Source of the DNA: Desulfobacter hydrogenophilus
Lineage (GTDB): Bacteria > Desulfobacterota > Desulfobacteria > Desulfobacterales > Desulfobacteraceae
DNA: 64,000 nucleotides
Direction: 5' to 3'
NCBI RefSeq assembly: GCF_004319545.1
Contig: NZ_CP036313.1
Coordinates: forward strand, 2,110,501-2,174,500
Every line of letters begins with the position of its first letter. The first letter of the stretch is position 1. Positions 42,227 through 50,819 of the stretch are shown piece by piece. A model generated the notes under the pieces. That model worked only from the letters and a program-made list of their open reading frames with translations, was not told the origin of the DNA and ran no database searches. Position numbers and translations under genes: made by a program.

Positions 42227-45200
42227 TTATTTTTTGCCTGTGAAAAGGTCGGCAATGGCTCCAGTAAAGTCGTCGGTCGCCTTTTGAATGTATGCTTCCC
42301 AATCTGTACCATGGCGATAAAAGGCCATGGAAGCAATTTTTTTGGTAATTATTGCATTTCGGTAAGCTTTAAGCTTTTCTGCATTCAGAACCTGTAAAAT
42401 TGAATTTTTTCCCATGCTTTTCCACATCACTTTGGGGATATAGGCCTTCAGCACTTCCCACAAAAGATCTTCATTGGTCGTAATTTCGTCAATGTGATCG
42501 GCCACCACAGTCTGGAACGTAAAAATCTGTTCACTGGTCTTTTCGGACAGCACAAATAAAGGTACGCTGGGATCTGATTCATGGATACGGATAAGCATGG
42601 CAATTTCAGCTTTTGCATAGGTGGCGACAAGATCCATAATATCCCGGATTAACGCCCAGCGGGTATCCACATGGTCCAAAAGGCGTTTTTCATAATCATC
42701 TTCCAGTAAAAAGGCGGTGAGCACCTCGGCCACGGCAGATGAAAACACCCCGCCCTTGTTGGCGGAGCTGTCTTTGATCTGTTTGATGCCCGTGAATGAA
42801 GCAATAAATCGCCGGGCAGGATCGTCAAAAAAGACATTGGCCCCTTCCACAATATATTTTAACTGGGCAAAGTTTTCGGTAAATGCCCGGACATTGCCCC
42901 GGTTGATGGTATCCTTAAACCCGCCGCAGGGGATGAAGGCCTGGATATTTGCCTGTTCAATATATTTACGGTTGGCCGGATCTGTCAAAAAATTTCTGTG
43001 AAATATAGCCCCCTCTGCCACCCGGGTGCCGTCGGGCAGGGTTATGTTCTTGCCTTTCAGTGGCACTATAAACCCCCTGGGGCCAAGCTTTTCCATCGGG
43101 AACCCCAGAGAGTTCATCCGGGGGGTGGTGTGGCGCATGAATGCAATTTGTGTCAATGCCTGTCTGTTAAGCCCTTCCGGGTCAAATAAAATGGAGCCGC
43201 CGTCAATGATCAGGCAGATTCTCCCCCTGTAGCACTGGATCTCATTGGCGCCGAGATCTCCGTCCGGGCCGCCGGTCATCATCAGGTTCAGGTCCTCTTC
43301 TTTGGCCCCGTAGTGCTGGACCATGGTGCGAAACGCCCCCATGACCGATGTGGTGGTCATGCCGCTGACTGTGATCCTGTTGCCGATACGCTGCCAGATT
43401 TCCTCCATGTCCGGGGTAATAATTTCGGTTTTGCCGTTAATGGCAAGTTCCGTTTCCCCGTCATGGGCCAGCAATCCGAACAGATCGTCATTGTCCAGAA
43501 TTCCGTAAGTGTCGTGGGGGATGCCAGAGCTTTTACCTGTGGTTATGGTGCGCCAGTGGGCGTATCCTCTTTCTTTTGCCCGCAGGGCCACCTTGTCCAT
43601 CAACGGCGCGGTACCTTCGTCCGGGCCAAAGAAGATCATTTCCGGTTTTTTATAGAGGTCCACCACATCGGCATCGGGTAGCATCAGATCCATGATTCCG
43701 TCGGTGTAATCATACAGGGCCTGCATGCTGTAGGTGGCATATAAAGAATGGGGTACCACCACGCCCTTGGATCCACTTTCGCAGATATCCTTGTGTTTCA
43801 GGCGCTGGGCCTTGGGGCCCAGGGCATAATTGAGCAGCACGGCATTATCCAGTTCCATGGCGTGGTTGGCCGGTGTTACCCGGATCATGCGAAGTCCGCC
43901 CCTGGCAATGTCGGCGGCCCGAAGGTGAGTGCCGCTGGCATAATGGCCGTTGACATAAAAAACACCAAATACAAACTGATCAAATACCAGGGGATCCAGA
44001 ATCCGATGGTCCATTCTGAATGCAAAGGAGCGCTTCTCGGGTTTATAAAAATTGGTCTTTAAGGTGGCACTGATAAATTTGAACATGAAAGAAAAAATAT
44101 CCTGTCCCATGGGAGAATCCATGAATCTGACAGACAGGGTCTGCTCAAAATCAGACCGGGCCTTGTCCAGTTTATCCCCGTCACAATCACACAGGCCTGC
44201 CGGGTTGAACCGGTCATCAAAGAGTTTAAACAAAACCTTGATCAGGTCCGGGTGGGCGAAGACAGTATCCATGATTTCGCGGTACACATAGGTAGACTTA
44301 TTGGACTCGTGAATTCTGGCGGCAAAGGCGGCCTTGTGATCAGCATTTTCCAGGCTGTCCATGATCTCTTTGTCACTGTGATTGCCCCGTTCCTTGTAAA
44401 TGAACATATGGGTGAAATCCACAGCGTTTCCGGCAAAGAGCATCTGCCTGAAGTTTAAGCGGCCATCCACGTAAAGCCGGGTAATTGCTGAAATGCTGAA
44501 ACTTAAAAATGCCTGCAGATCATCGATAATCAGCTTTTCCAGGGTGCCTGACAGGTCACCTGTAACATAGACAGAGCAGATGGATGAAGGGACCCCTGCT
44601 TTGGTGCGGTAGGGCTCCCAGTATGCCCGGGTGATGATCAGACCATGGTCGGCGAACAATCTGCGCAGAACCTCCATCTGGGGTTTTTCAAAATCGGAGT
44701 TAAACATGAACAGGGTTTCGGAAATATCAGCTAAGGGGTACACCGCGATCACCGGGGTTACTTCGTTTTCCACGGTTTCAAGAAACATCTCATACCGGTT
44801 GCGGGTCAACCGGGGGGTCTGGTCATAGTCCTTGTCCAGATCGAAAAGGAAACGCGATCCTGATAGCGTTTCTTCGGGCATATTCAGTATGGTTTCAGAA
44901 CGGAATACATAGGTGTAGTATTTTTTTTGTGGGTTAAAATAGTATTCCCTGCGATGCCCGACCAGTTGACTGTCCAGTATGCTTTCCATGGCCTGCCGGG
45001 TTTCGGCAGTGGCAATGCGCACCCGCTGGGCCTGACTGGTTTCGGTTAAGCCGAAATCAACGTCCGCCACCCAGGGAAACAAGTCCACACCATCGCCTTT
45101 GACCCGAAGACTTATGGCGATGGCGGAGAGAATCCGTTTTAAAAAGTCCTTGGTAATGGTTTGAAAAAAATAGGGCGGCAGACCCAGGTCATAAAGCAGG

Positions 45201-45358
45201 AGACCGGCAGCCCGGTTAATGCAGTTTGCGGTGATCAATCCTTCCGAAGACAGATCAATGACAGCCTCATACAAAAGGCTCGGGTTAAGATTAACGCGCC
45301 TGGCCTGGCTTATAATATACGTTCCTGATGAAACAGATCTATTGGTCGGGGTTTTCAT
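42227..45358 (-). CDS. Large NAD-dependent glutamate dehydrogenase
   Basis: This 1043-aa protein belongs to the large (about 115 kDa) NAD-GDH class. The catalytic half has GTHLRAADIARGGLRMIRVT, KHKDICESGSKGVVVP, the FFGPDEGTAPLMD substrate loop, GKSSGIPHDTYGIL, and the dinucleotide-binding region GGPDGDLGANEIQCYRGRI. The N-terminal 350 residues are the helical/ACT-like extension of this class. It converts glutamate to 2-oxoglutarate and ammonium, feeding carbon to catabolism or balancing nitrogen. It is transcribed alone, divergent from the metallo-hydrolase gene. It is a core-like gene inside the segment between uvrB and uvrC, so that segment is not purely a mobile island. The divergent spacer 45359-45622 shows no clear signal. 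Confidence 0.88.
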   Translation of the reverse strand: MKTPTNRSVSSGTYIISQARRVNLNPSLLYEAVIDLSSEGLITANCINRAAGLLLYDLGLPPYFFQTITKDFLKRILSAIAISLRVKGDGVDLFPWVADVDFGLTETSQAQRVRIATAETRQAMESILDSQLVGHRREYYFNPQKKYYTYVFRSETILNMPEETLSGSRFLFDLDKDYDQTPRLTRNRYEMFLETVENEVTPVIAVYPLADISETLFMFNSDFEKPQMEVLRRLFADHGLIITRAYWEPYRTKAGVPSSICSVYVTGDLSGTLEKLIIDDLQAFLSFSISAITRLYVDGRLNFRQMLFAGNAVDFTHMFIYKERGNHSDKEIMDSLENADHKAAFAARIHESNKSTYVYREIMDTVFAHPDLIKVLFKLFDDRFNPAGLCDCDGDKLDKARSDFEQTLSVRFMDSPMGQDIFSFMFKFISATLKTNFYKPEKRSFAFRMDHRILDPLVFDQFVFGVFYVNGHYASGTHLRAADIARGGLRMIRVTPANHAMELDNAVLLNYALGPKAQRLKHKDICESGSKGVVVPHSLYATYSMQALYDYTDGIMDLMLPDADVVDLYKKPEMIFFGPDEGTAPLMDKVALRAKERGYAHWRTITTGKSSGIPHDTYGILDNDDLFGLLAHDGETELAINGKTEIITPDMEEIWQRIGNRITVSGMTTTSVMGAFRTMVQHYGAKEEDLNLMMTGGPDGDLGANEIQCYRGRICLIIDGGSILFDPEGLNRQALTQIAFMRHTTPRMNSLGFPMEKLGPRGFIVPLKGKNITLPDGTRVAEGAIFHRNFLTDPANRKYIEQANIQAFIPCGGFKDTINRGNVRAFTENFAQLKYIVEGANVFFDDPARRFIASFTGIKQIKDSSANKGGVFSSAVAEVLTAFLLEDDYEKRLLDHVDTRWALIRDIMDLVATYAKAEIAMLIRIHESDPSVPLFVLSEKTSEQIFTFQTVVADHIDEITTNEDLLWEVLKAYIPKVMWKSMGKNSILQVLNAEKLKAYRNAIITKKIASMAFYRHGTDWEAYIQKATDDFTGAIADLFTGKK

Positions 45359-45622
45359 GGCGCCTCCTTGGAATTGATGTCAGTCATTAAAATTAGTGGA
45401 ACGTATACAGCCGTAAAGGATACAGGTTTTCAACCTGAGCAGCAACCCCTGGATCTATTGAATCCAGAGAAGTTGCATGTCATTGACCGGCAGTTAAATA
45501 CTGATCTTAAATAGTTCTTGGGGATCATTTATCAACGTATGAAATTGAACAAAAATCTTTGCGAACCATTTGGAATGGTGGTATGAATTTTTTAAGGATA
45601 TAAGGATGCAGAACCACACATC

Positions 45623-46549
45623 ATGAATATAGATATTATCGGAGCCGAATCATTAGGTGTACGCGGGCTATGCTGTTTTGTGACAGTTGGCGAACAAAAG
45701 ATTCTTATTGATCCCGGGATTGCCCTGGGATTCCTTCGTAAGCGTCAGGCGCCGCACCCGGCTCAAGTTGCGGTGGGCGAAGTAATTCGTAAAAAAATCA
45801 TACAGGCCTGGGGCGTTGCCACAGACATTGTTTTCAGCCATTTTCATGGGGACCATGTTCCGCTGGTGGATGCAAATCCCTATCAGTTAGATGCCTCCCT
45901 GGTGTCAAATTTGAATCCCGGTGTACCGATCTGGACAAAAGCACCTGATTTTTTAACTGCCAAGGAACAGAAAAGATTTTCAGCCCTCAAAGAAAGGCTG
46001 GATGCCCGATGGCAGGATTGGACCACGAAGGCCGGTCTGTTACGGTTTTCTGCGCCCGTTCCCCATGGAGAGAAAACAGAGCGCAACGAAAGTGTTATCA
46101 TGACCCGGATTGAGGATGACATTGTGTTTGTGCACACGTCGGACATTCAGCTTCTTGATAACGATACCGTTGATCTTGTGCTTGGGTGGCAACCAGATAT
46201 ACTGCTGGTCGGCGGTCCGCCGCTATACCTTGAGCAACTCAGTTCAAGGCTGCGTAACCGGGCCTGGCATAACGCGGTACGGCTCGCTGATTCGGTGAAT
46301 ACACTGATTCTTGACCATCACTTGATGCGAAGCCTTGAAGGACTGCAGTGGCTGGACAGCCTCTCATCAGAATCCGGGCACCGGGTTTTTAGTGCAGCTG
46401 ACTTCATGGGAAAGCCACGCCGGTTATTAGAGGCTGAAAGAAAAATGCTCTATGAAAAAATGCCTGTCCCTTTGAGATGGCACCAGGATTATGCAGAAAA
46501 GAAGGTTGACACTAAAGGGTTTCAGATATTCCTGTCCCCCCCAGGATGA
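45623..46549 (+). CDS. Metallo-beta-lactamase-fold hydrolase (UPF0282-like)
   Basis: This 308-aa protein begins MNIDIIGAESLGVRGLCCFV, has DPGIALGF and the zinc motif FSHFHGDHVPLVDANPY (HxHxDH), and late residues DHHLMRSLEGLQWL with another metal His. The layout matches UPF0282, a family known chiefly from methanogenic archaea. Activity is unknown. It is followed after 10 bp by a TrmO-like gene, and the two may be co-transcribed. An archaeal origin is possible and would need a tree. Confidence 0.72.
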   Translation: MNIDIIGAESLGVRGLCCFVTVGEQKILIDPGIALGFLRKRQAPHPAQVAVGEVIRKKIIQAWGVATDIVFSHFHGDHVPLVDANPYQLDASLVSNLNPGVPIWTKAPDFLTAKEQKRFSALKERLDARWQDWTTKAGLLRFSAPVPHGEKTERNESVIMTRIEDDIVFVHTSDIQLLDNDTVDLVLGWQPDILLVGGPPLYLEQLSSRLRNRAWHNAVRLADSVNTLILDHHLMRSLEGLQWLDSLSSESGHRVFSAADFMGKPRRLLEAERKMLYEKMPVPLRWHQDYAEKKVDTKGFQIFLSPPG

Positions 46550-46559
46550 AAAATTTTGA

Positions 46560-47117
46560 ATGCAATGTTTAATGAATATTAAAAAGGAAAAAGATATCAA
46601 TATCAAATCAAAAACCGATAAGATAAACGACTGTTCTGAGTGCAATGCTAGCTGCAACCGTGAAGATCTATTTAGCATCGACGACCGGCTGGTGTGCCGG
46701 AAATGTCTTTTTGGGGAAACGTTACCTGTCACGATCTACCCTATTGGAACTATAAACAACAATTTTGAAAGGGATGAAACACCATTTGGAAGAAAAGGCA
46801 GTGGCGCGGTTTCTAAAATTGAGCTGTTACCGTCCCAAAAGCGTTTTATGTTGGGGCTTGAACAGGAACCTATGATCACAATTGTTTACTATCTGCATAA
46901 ATCCCGTTCGGTTAAGACATGCTTTAAGCGGGGTATTGACGGCAAACAGGTCGGGGTATTTGCCTCCCGGACCCCGGACAGACTGTCAAGGATCGGAATA
47001 CAGGATGTAACGCTTTTGGATATCAAGGGTACGACGTTGTTTGTTAAAGGGCTGGATGCGGTCAATGGGACGCCGGTTCTGGATATAAAATTAAAAATTA
47101 AAACAGCCCAGCCATGA
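46560..47117 (+). CDS. TrmO/TsaA-like (UPF0066) protein with zinc-ribbon and a uvrB-derived tail
   Basis: This 185-aa protein has an N-terminal four-cysteine motif (CSECNASC... and CRKCLFGE, residues about 21-52) and a TrmO/UPF0066 domain: IYPIGTINNNFERDETPF, YYLHKSRSVKTCFKRG, GVFASRTPDRLSRIGI and LFVKGLDAVNGTPVLDI. TrmO methylates N6 of t6A in tRNA(Thr). The protein ends KLKIKTAQP; the KIKTAQP tail is encoded by the same codons (with silent changes) as the C-terminus of UvrB, so the tail was captured at a rearrangement junction. Its stop overlaps the uvrC start as ATGA. Start at 46560 or MNIKKEKD at 46572. Confidence 0.72.
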   Translation: MQCLMNIKKEKDINIKSKTDKINDCSECNASCNREDLFSIDDRLVCRKCLFGETLPVTIYPIGTINNNFERDETPFGRKGSGAVSKIELLPSQKRFMLGLEQEPMITIVYYLHKSRSVKTCFKRGIDGKQVGVFASRTPDRLSRIGIQDVTLLDIKGTTLFVKGLDAVNGTPVLDIKLKIKTAQP

Positions 47118-47131
47118 TTTCTGAGAAAATA
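47094..47131. repeat. uvrB/uvrC junction repeat, copy 2
   Basis: These 38 bp match the end of uvrB plus the start of the broken uvrC at 33496-33533 (32 of 38 positions), in the same frames. The upstream half forms the C-terminus of the TrmO-like gene; the downstream half is the true start of uvrC. Confidence 0.8.
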
Positions 47132-48952
47132 AAAGAAAAATACGACCAGGCTCCCCATGCCCCCGGGGTTTATCTCATGCGGGACAAAAAGGGAAAGATT
47201 CTTTATGTGGGCAAGGCCAAGGATTTAAAAAAGCGGCTGGCCTCATATTTTGTAAGAAAGGATCAGCCTGAGCCCAAGACCGCAGCGCTTCTGGCCCTGG
47301 TGGCTGATTTTGATCTGGTCGTCACCCAGTCCGATCAGGAGGCCTTTATCCTGGAATCCAACCTGATCAAAAAAGAATCCCCTAAATATAATGTTCTTCT
47401 TAAAGACGGCAAAAACTATCCATTGCTGCGCATTGACATGAATGAGCCCTATCCTTCCATCCAGCGGGTACGACGCATTGAGAAGGATAAAGCCTTGTAT
47501 TTCGGGCCGTATTCTTCCTCCAAGAGTGTGAACCAAACGTTAAAGCAGATCCAGCGGATTTTTAAACTTCGAAAGTGCCGGGACGCCCAGTTTAAAAATC
47601 GGTCCCGGCCCTGTCTGAATTATCAGATCAAGGCATGCCTGGGGCTTTGCTGCAATGAGGTGGACCCCGTGGAATATCAGGCCAGGGTTAAGGATGCAGT
47701 TTTGTTTCTTAGGGGGCGGACCCGGGAGGTGATCAAAAAACTGCGCCTTGAGATGGCGGAATATTCAGCTGCCCAGGCTTTTGAAAAGGCCGCCCAGGCC
47801 CGGGATACCATCTTTGCCGTGGAACGGATCATGGAGCGCCAGGTGGTGGTGTGTGCGGACGGACAGGACCGGGATGTGCTCGGACTTGCCTGGAAGCGGG
47901 ATCGGGCTGTGGTGACCGTGATGCAGGTAAGGTCCGGACATCTGATAAACACGACCTATTACCCTTTGGACCTGGGATTTAAGGACCCGGATGAGGTTTT
48001 GGCCGCCTTTGTGACCCAGTATTATGAGAAAGCCGCTCAGATTCCGGGATTCGTTCTGTTCAGCCATCCATCTGATGACATGGACCGGGCCGAAGCCCGG
48101 CTCAATGAAGTGGCTGATCACCGGGTTCATTTTCATTCTCCGATTCGCGGAGAAAAGAAACGGCTTGGGGACATGGCCCGGCTTAACGCAAAGGCAGAGC
48201 TTGAAAAAATTTTATCCAGGGAGGAGGAGGCCCGGGCAGGGCTTACCATGCTTCAGCACCTTCTGGGTATGGACCGGCCGCCCGAACGTATGGAGTGTTT
48301 TGACAACTCCAATCTCCAGGGAAAAGATCCCGTCGCAGCGATGGTGGTATTCTCCGGCGGCAGGCCTGATAAAAATGCTTACCGTAAATTTATTATAAAG
48401 GATATTGACCACCAGGATGACTATGCCTATATGACCCATGTTCTTTCTCGCCGATTCCGGCACGATCGGGAAGATATGCCCCTGCCGGATTTGCTGGTGG
48501 TGGACGGAGGAAAAGGGCAGTTGTCCATGGCCGTGAGTGTAGTTATGGAATTGGGGCTGGAAGGGATGTTTACCCTGGCAGGCCTGGCCAAAAAGGATGC
48601 GGACAAGGGCGAGAAAGCAGATAAGGTCTACCTGCCCGGGCGGTCCAATCCGTTGAATACGGCCCAGTCTGCCAAGGCGCTTTTTCTTCTAGAGCAGATT
48701 CGGGACGAGGCCCACAGATCTGCCATTACCTTCCAGCGCTCCCGCAGGGAAAAACGGGGAAAACTGTCCGTCCTTGACGGTATCGCCGGTATTGGACCTA
48801 AAAAAAAGAAGCTGCTGCTCACCACCTTTAAAGGTATTGATAATATCCGAAAACAGTCGCCGGAGACGCTTGCCTCGCTTCCCGGCATTACGCCGGCAAT
48901 GGCAGAGAATTTGCTCCAGGTGTTGTCTGAACTGAAGTTTCCTGAAAATTAG
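47114..48952 (+). CDS. uvrC: Excinuclease ABC subunit C
   Basis: UvrC makes both incisions in nucleotide-excision repair. The 612-aa protein has the GIY-YIG nuclease domain at the N-terminus (APGVYLMRDKKGKILYVGKA), the UVR coiled coil (about residues 200-235), the RNase H-like C-terminal nuclease (RMECFDNSNLQGKDPVAAMV, DLLVVDGGKGQLS) and two helix-hairpin-helix motifs at the end (LDGIAGIGPKKKKLLLTTFK). Length is typical. It lies 13.6 kb from uvrB but retains the ATGA overlap with a uvrB-like tail. Confidence 0.97.
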   Translation: MISEKIKEKYDQAPHAPGVYLMRDKKGKILYVGKAKDLKKRLASYFVRKDQPEPKTAALLALVADFDLVVTQSDQEAFILESNLIKKESPKYNVLLKDGKNYPLLRIDMNEPYPSIQRVRRIEKDKALYFGPYSSSKSVNQTLKQIQRIFKLRKCRDAQFKNRSRPCLNYQIKACLGLCCNEVDPVEYQARVKDAVLFLRGRTREVIKKLRLEMAEYSAAQAFEKAAQARDTIFAVERIMERQVVVCADGQDRDVLGLAWKRDRAVVTVMQVRSGHLINTTYYPLDLGFKDPDEVLAAFVTQYYEKAAQIPGFVLFSHPSDDMDRAEARLNEVADHRVHFHSPIRGEKKRLGDMARLNAKAELEKILSREEEARAGLTMLQHLLGMDRPPERMECFDNSNLQGKDPVAAMVVFSGGRPDKNAYRKFIIKDIDHQDDYAYMTHVLSRRFRHDREDMPLPDLLVVDGGKGQLSMAVSVVMELGLEGMFTLAGLAKKDADKGEKADKVYLPGRSNPLNTAQSAKALFLLEQIRDEAHRSAITFQRSRREKRGKLSVLDGIAGIGPKKKKLLLTTFKGIDNIRKQSPETLASLPGITPAMAENLLQVLSELKFPEN

Positions 48953-48977
48953 AATCGGTTTGAGAAAGCCTCAAGAT

Positions 48978-49017
48978 GCAGTTGGCATGGAAATTGAGTT
49001 TCATTTTTCATGCCAAA
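48978..49017 (+). terminator. Hairpin after uvrC
   Basis: TTGGCATG and CATGCCAA pair around a loop which itself contains short GAAA/TTTC complementarity. There is no long T-run, so it is at best a weak terminator. Confidence 0.4.
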
Positions 49018-49082
49018 CTTAAACGGTTTGTTGAAATAACATACTGAATTTATTTAAAATAAGCGATAAATAGATCTTGGAA

Positions 49083-49153
49083 GGTAGGCGCTCCTATGGT
49101 ATATTTTAATTGGCTAATTAATTGAAATTATACCAAAAAAGGAGCGACCTACC
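49083..49153 (+). promoter_or_regulatory. Leader hairpin that would hide the transposase ribosome-binding site
   Basis: GGTAGGCGCTCCT (49083-49095) pairs with AGGAGCGACCTACC (49140-49153), and TGGTATA pairs with TATACCA further in. The AGGAG ribosome-binding site and the base just before the ATG at 49154 lie in the 3' arm. A transcript coming from outside would therefore fold up and block translation, a known way for insertion sequences to avoid activation by readthrough. Confidence 0.65.
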
Positions 49154-50491
49154 ATGTTTATATTACGTGATTTGCTATTACCTCTGCAAGCTGTATTTTC
49201 TAATACTGTTCAGGGACAGAAACGGAAGGTCTGGTTTGTATACACGCTATTGGCTGTGTTGGTTCCATTTACATCATCAATCACCTCTAACCTGTTACGT
49301 GCCCTGCAAACTCTATTTGGTTTAAAGCTGAAAAGTCAGCGCTTTTATGCCTTCATGGCAAGCCCAACATTACCATGGAAAGGACTATGGCATACGATGT
49401 GGGGAATGATTCCGTCACCAGCTGTAAAAGAACGAATTCTGCTAGTACTGGATGATTCCATAAACCCAAAGAGTGGAAAAAAAATTTTTGGTTGCGCATA
49501 TTTTCACAACCATGCCTCAAAGTCTAACCAAAGTTCGTATCCATGGTCACAGTGTATTCTGGCAGTAGGATTATTGAAAAAAATAAAATCCAGATGGGCC
49601 TGCCTGCCTCTTGATTTTCGATTTTATATGATGAAAAAGGACATTGAGGCAGAATCTGCGACTGCCACACGGAAAGGAGAGGTTCTTCATTTTGAAGACA
49701 AAATGGCACAGGCGGCCACAATGATAACGGATATTCGAAATTACTATAAGCAACCGGTGTTGATTGTGACAGATAGCTGGTTTGGCAACAATGGCCTCTG
49801 GTCCAGGTTGGATCGTAGAAATGAAGGCTCTTTCCACCTGCTTTCTCGTATGCGAACAAATATTATTCTGTATGATTTTGCACCTGTCGCTACAGGAACA
49901 CCTAAGGCTGGCCGTCCACGAAAGTATGGCCTACGTTTGGGTTCTGTGGATGATTGTGCAGGGAGGTTGAAGGAGAACTCCCAGAGTTATAGGGTTTTTC
50001 TCTACGGCAAAAAAAGGGAAGTGCTGGCGTATTCACAAACCGTTATGCTGAAGACGATGAAGTGTAGGGTGCGGGTTGTCTGGGTTTATCGAAAAACACG
50101 GTACGTTGCCCTCATGACCACAGATATGAGGCTTTCGGTTGAGCAAATTATAGAATATTATGGCGCGCGCTGGAAAATTGAATCAGGATTTAAAGAAATT
50201 AAGCAGGAGATTGGCAGTTCAAAATCACAAGTTCGGAATTCGGAAGCCGTACTGAATCACCTTAACTTCTGCATGATGTCCACAACGCTGACATGGATCT
50301 ATGCTGACCGGTTGGAAAATGCACCCGATCGAAGATATAAAATTCGGGGACGAGCCGGATTTGCATTTTCTGATGTGCGGCGGATAATTGCGGAGGCGGC
50401 ATTGAGTTCTGATTTTTATAGTGTTTGCCCTGTGCCAGCGCAAACCCCACAAAAATCTTTCGTCAAAATCCTGCTACGCATGGTTGCATAG
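49154..50491 (+). CDS. IS4/IS701-like DDE transposase
   Basis: This 445-aa transposase has the RNase H-like DDE catalytic core. The first Asp is in RILLVLDDSINPKSGKK, the second in VLIVTDSWFGNNGLW, and the catalytic Glu lies in a YGARWKIESGFKEIKQEIGS segment (the YREK-like signature). It seems full length and possibly active. I could not fix the ends of the element or a target duplication; the downstream 50492-50819 and upstream 48953-49082 hold no clear terminal repeats. It sits between uvrC and the S1 protein gene. Confidence 0.85.
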   Translation: MFILRDLLLPLQAVFSNTVQGQKRKVWFVYTLLAVLVPFTSSITSNLLRALQTLFGLKLKSQRFYAFMASPTLPWKGLWHTMWGMIPSPAVKERILLVLDDSINPKSGKKIFGCAYFHNHASKSNQSSYPWSQCILAVGLLKKIKSRWACLPLDFRFYMMKKDIEAESATATRKGEVLHFEDKMAQAATMITDIRNYYKQPVLIVTDSWFGNNGLWSRLDRRNEGSFHLLSRMRTNIILYDFAPVATGTPKAGRPRKYGLRLGSVDDCAGRLKENSQSYRVFLYGKKREVLAYSQTVMLKTMKCRVRVVWVYRKTRYVALMTTDMRLSVEQIIEYYGARWKIESGFKEIKQEIGSSKSQVRNSEAVLNHLNFCMMSTTLTWIYADRLENAPDRRYKIRGRAGFAFSDVRRIIAEAALSSDFYSVCPVPAQTPQKSFVKILLRMVA

Positions 50492-50819
50492 CAAAAAACT
50501 CGATAAATTTACAGGAAACTTTAGGTCTGAATAAGCTGTAATTAATTTATCTTTTTGTTTTTTGTCATTAAAAACGCGAAGATATCAGCGTCTGAAACTT
50601 CGTGTTCTTCTCGAACTTCGTGGTAAATTAAAAAATAAAAGGTATTGGTGATTAACCTTTGACTGCCCTGATTGTCTTGCATCTCGGAGTGGACATTTAT
50701 GCTCAGCTGTTTTATTAGATAGTGTTTTGTTTCGACAAAATTTAATGATTGTATTATGATCCAAATTTTTGGCGAAAATCTACTTAGCAACGGACCCGTC
50801 AGCGGGCCGGGAGAAGAAA

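Noticed and set aside
48953..50819. Terminal inverted repeats and target duplication for the DDE insertion sequence
   Set aside because: Only weak imperfect matches were found by eye between the two flanks, so no element boundaries are claimed.
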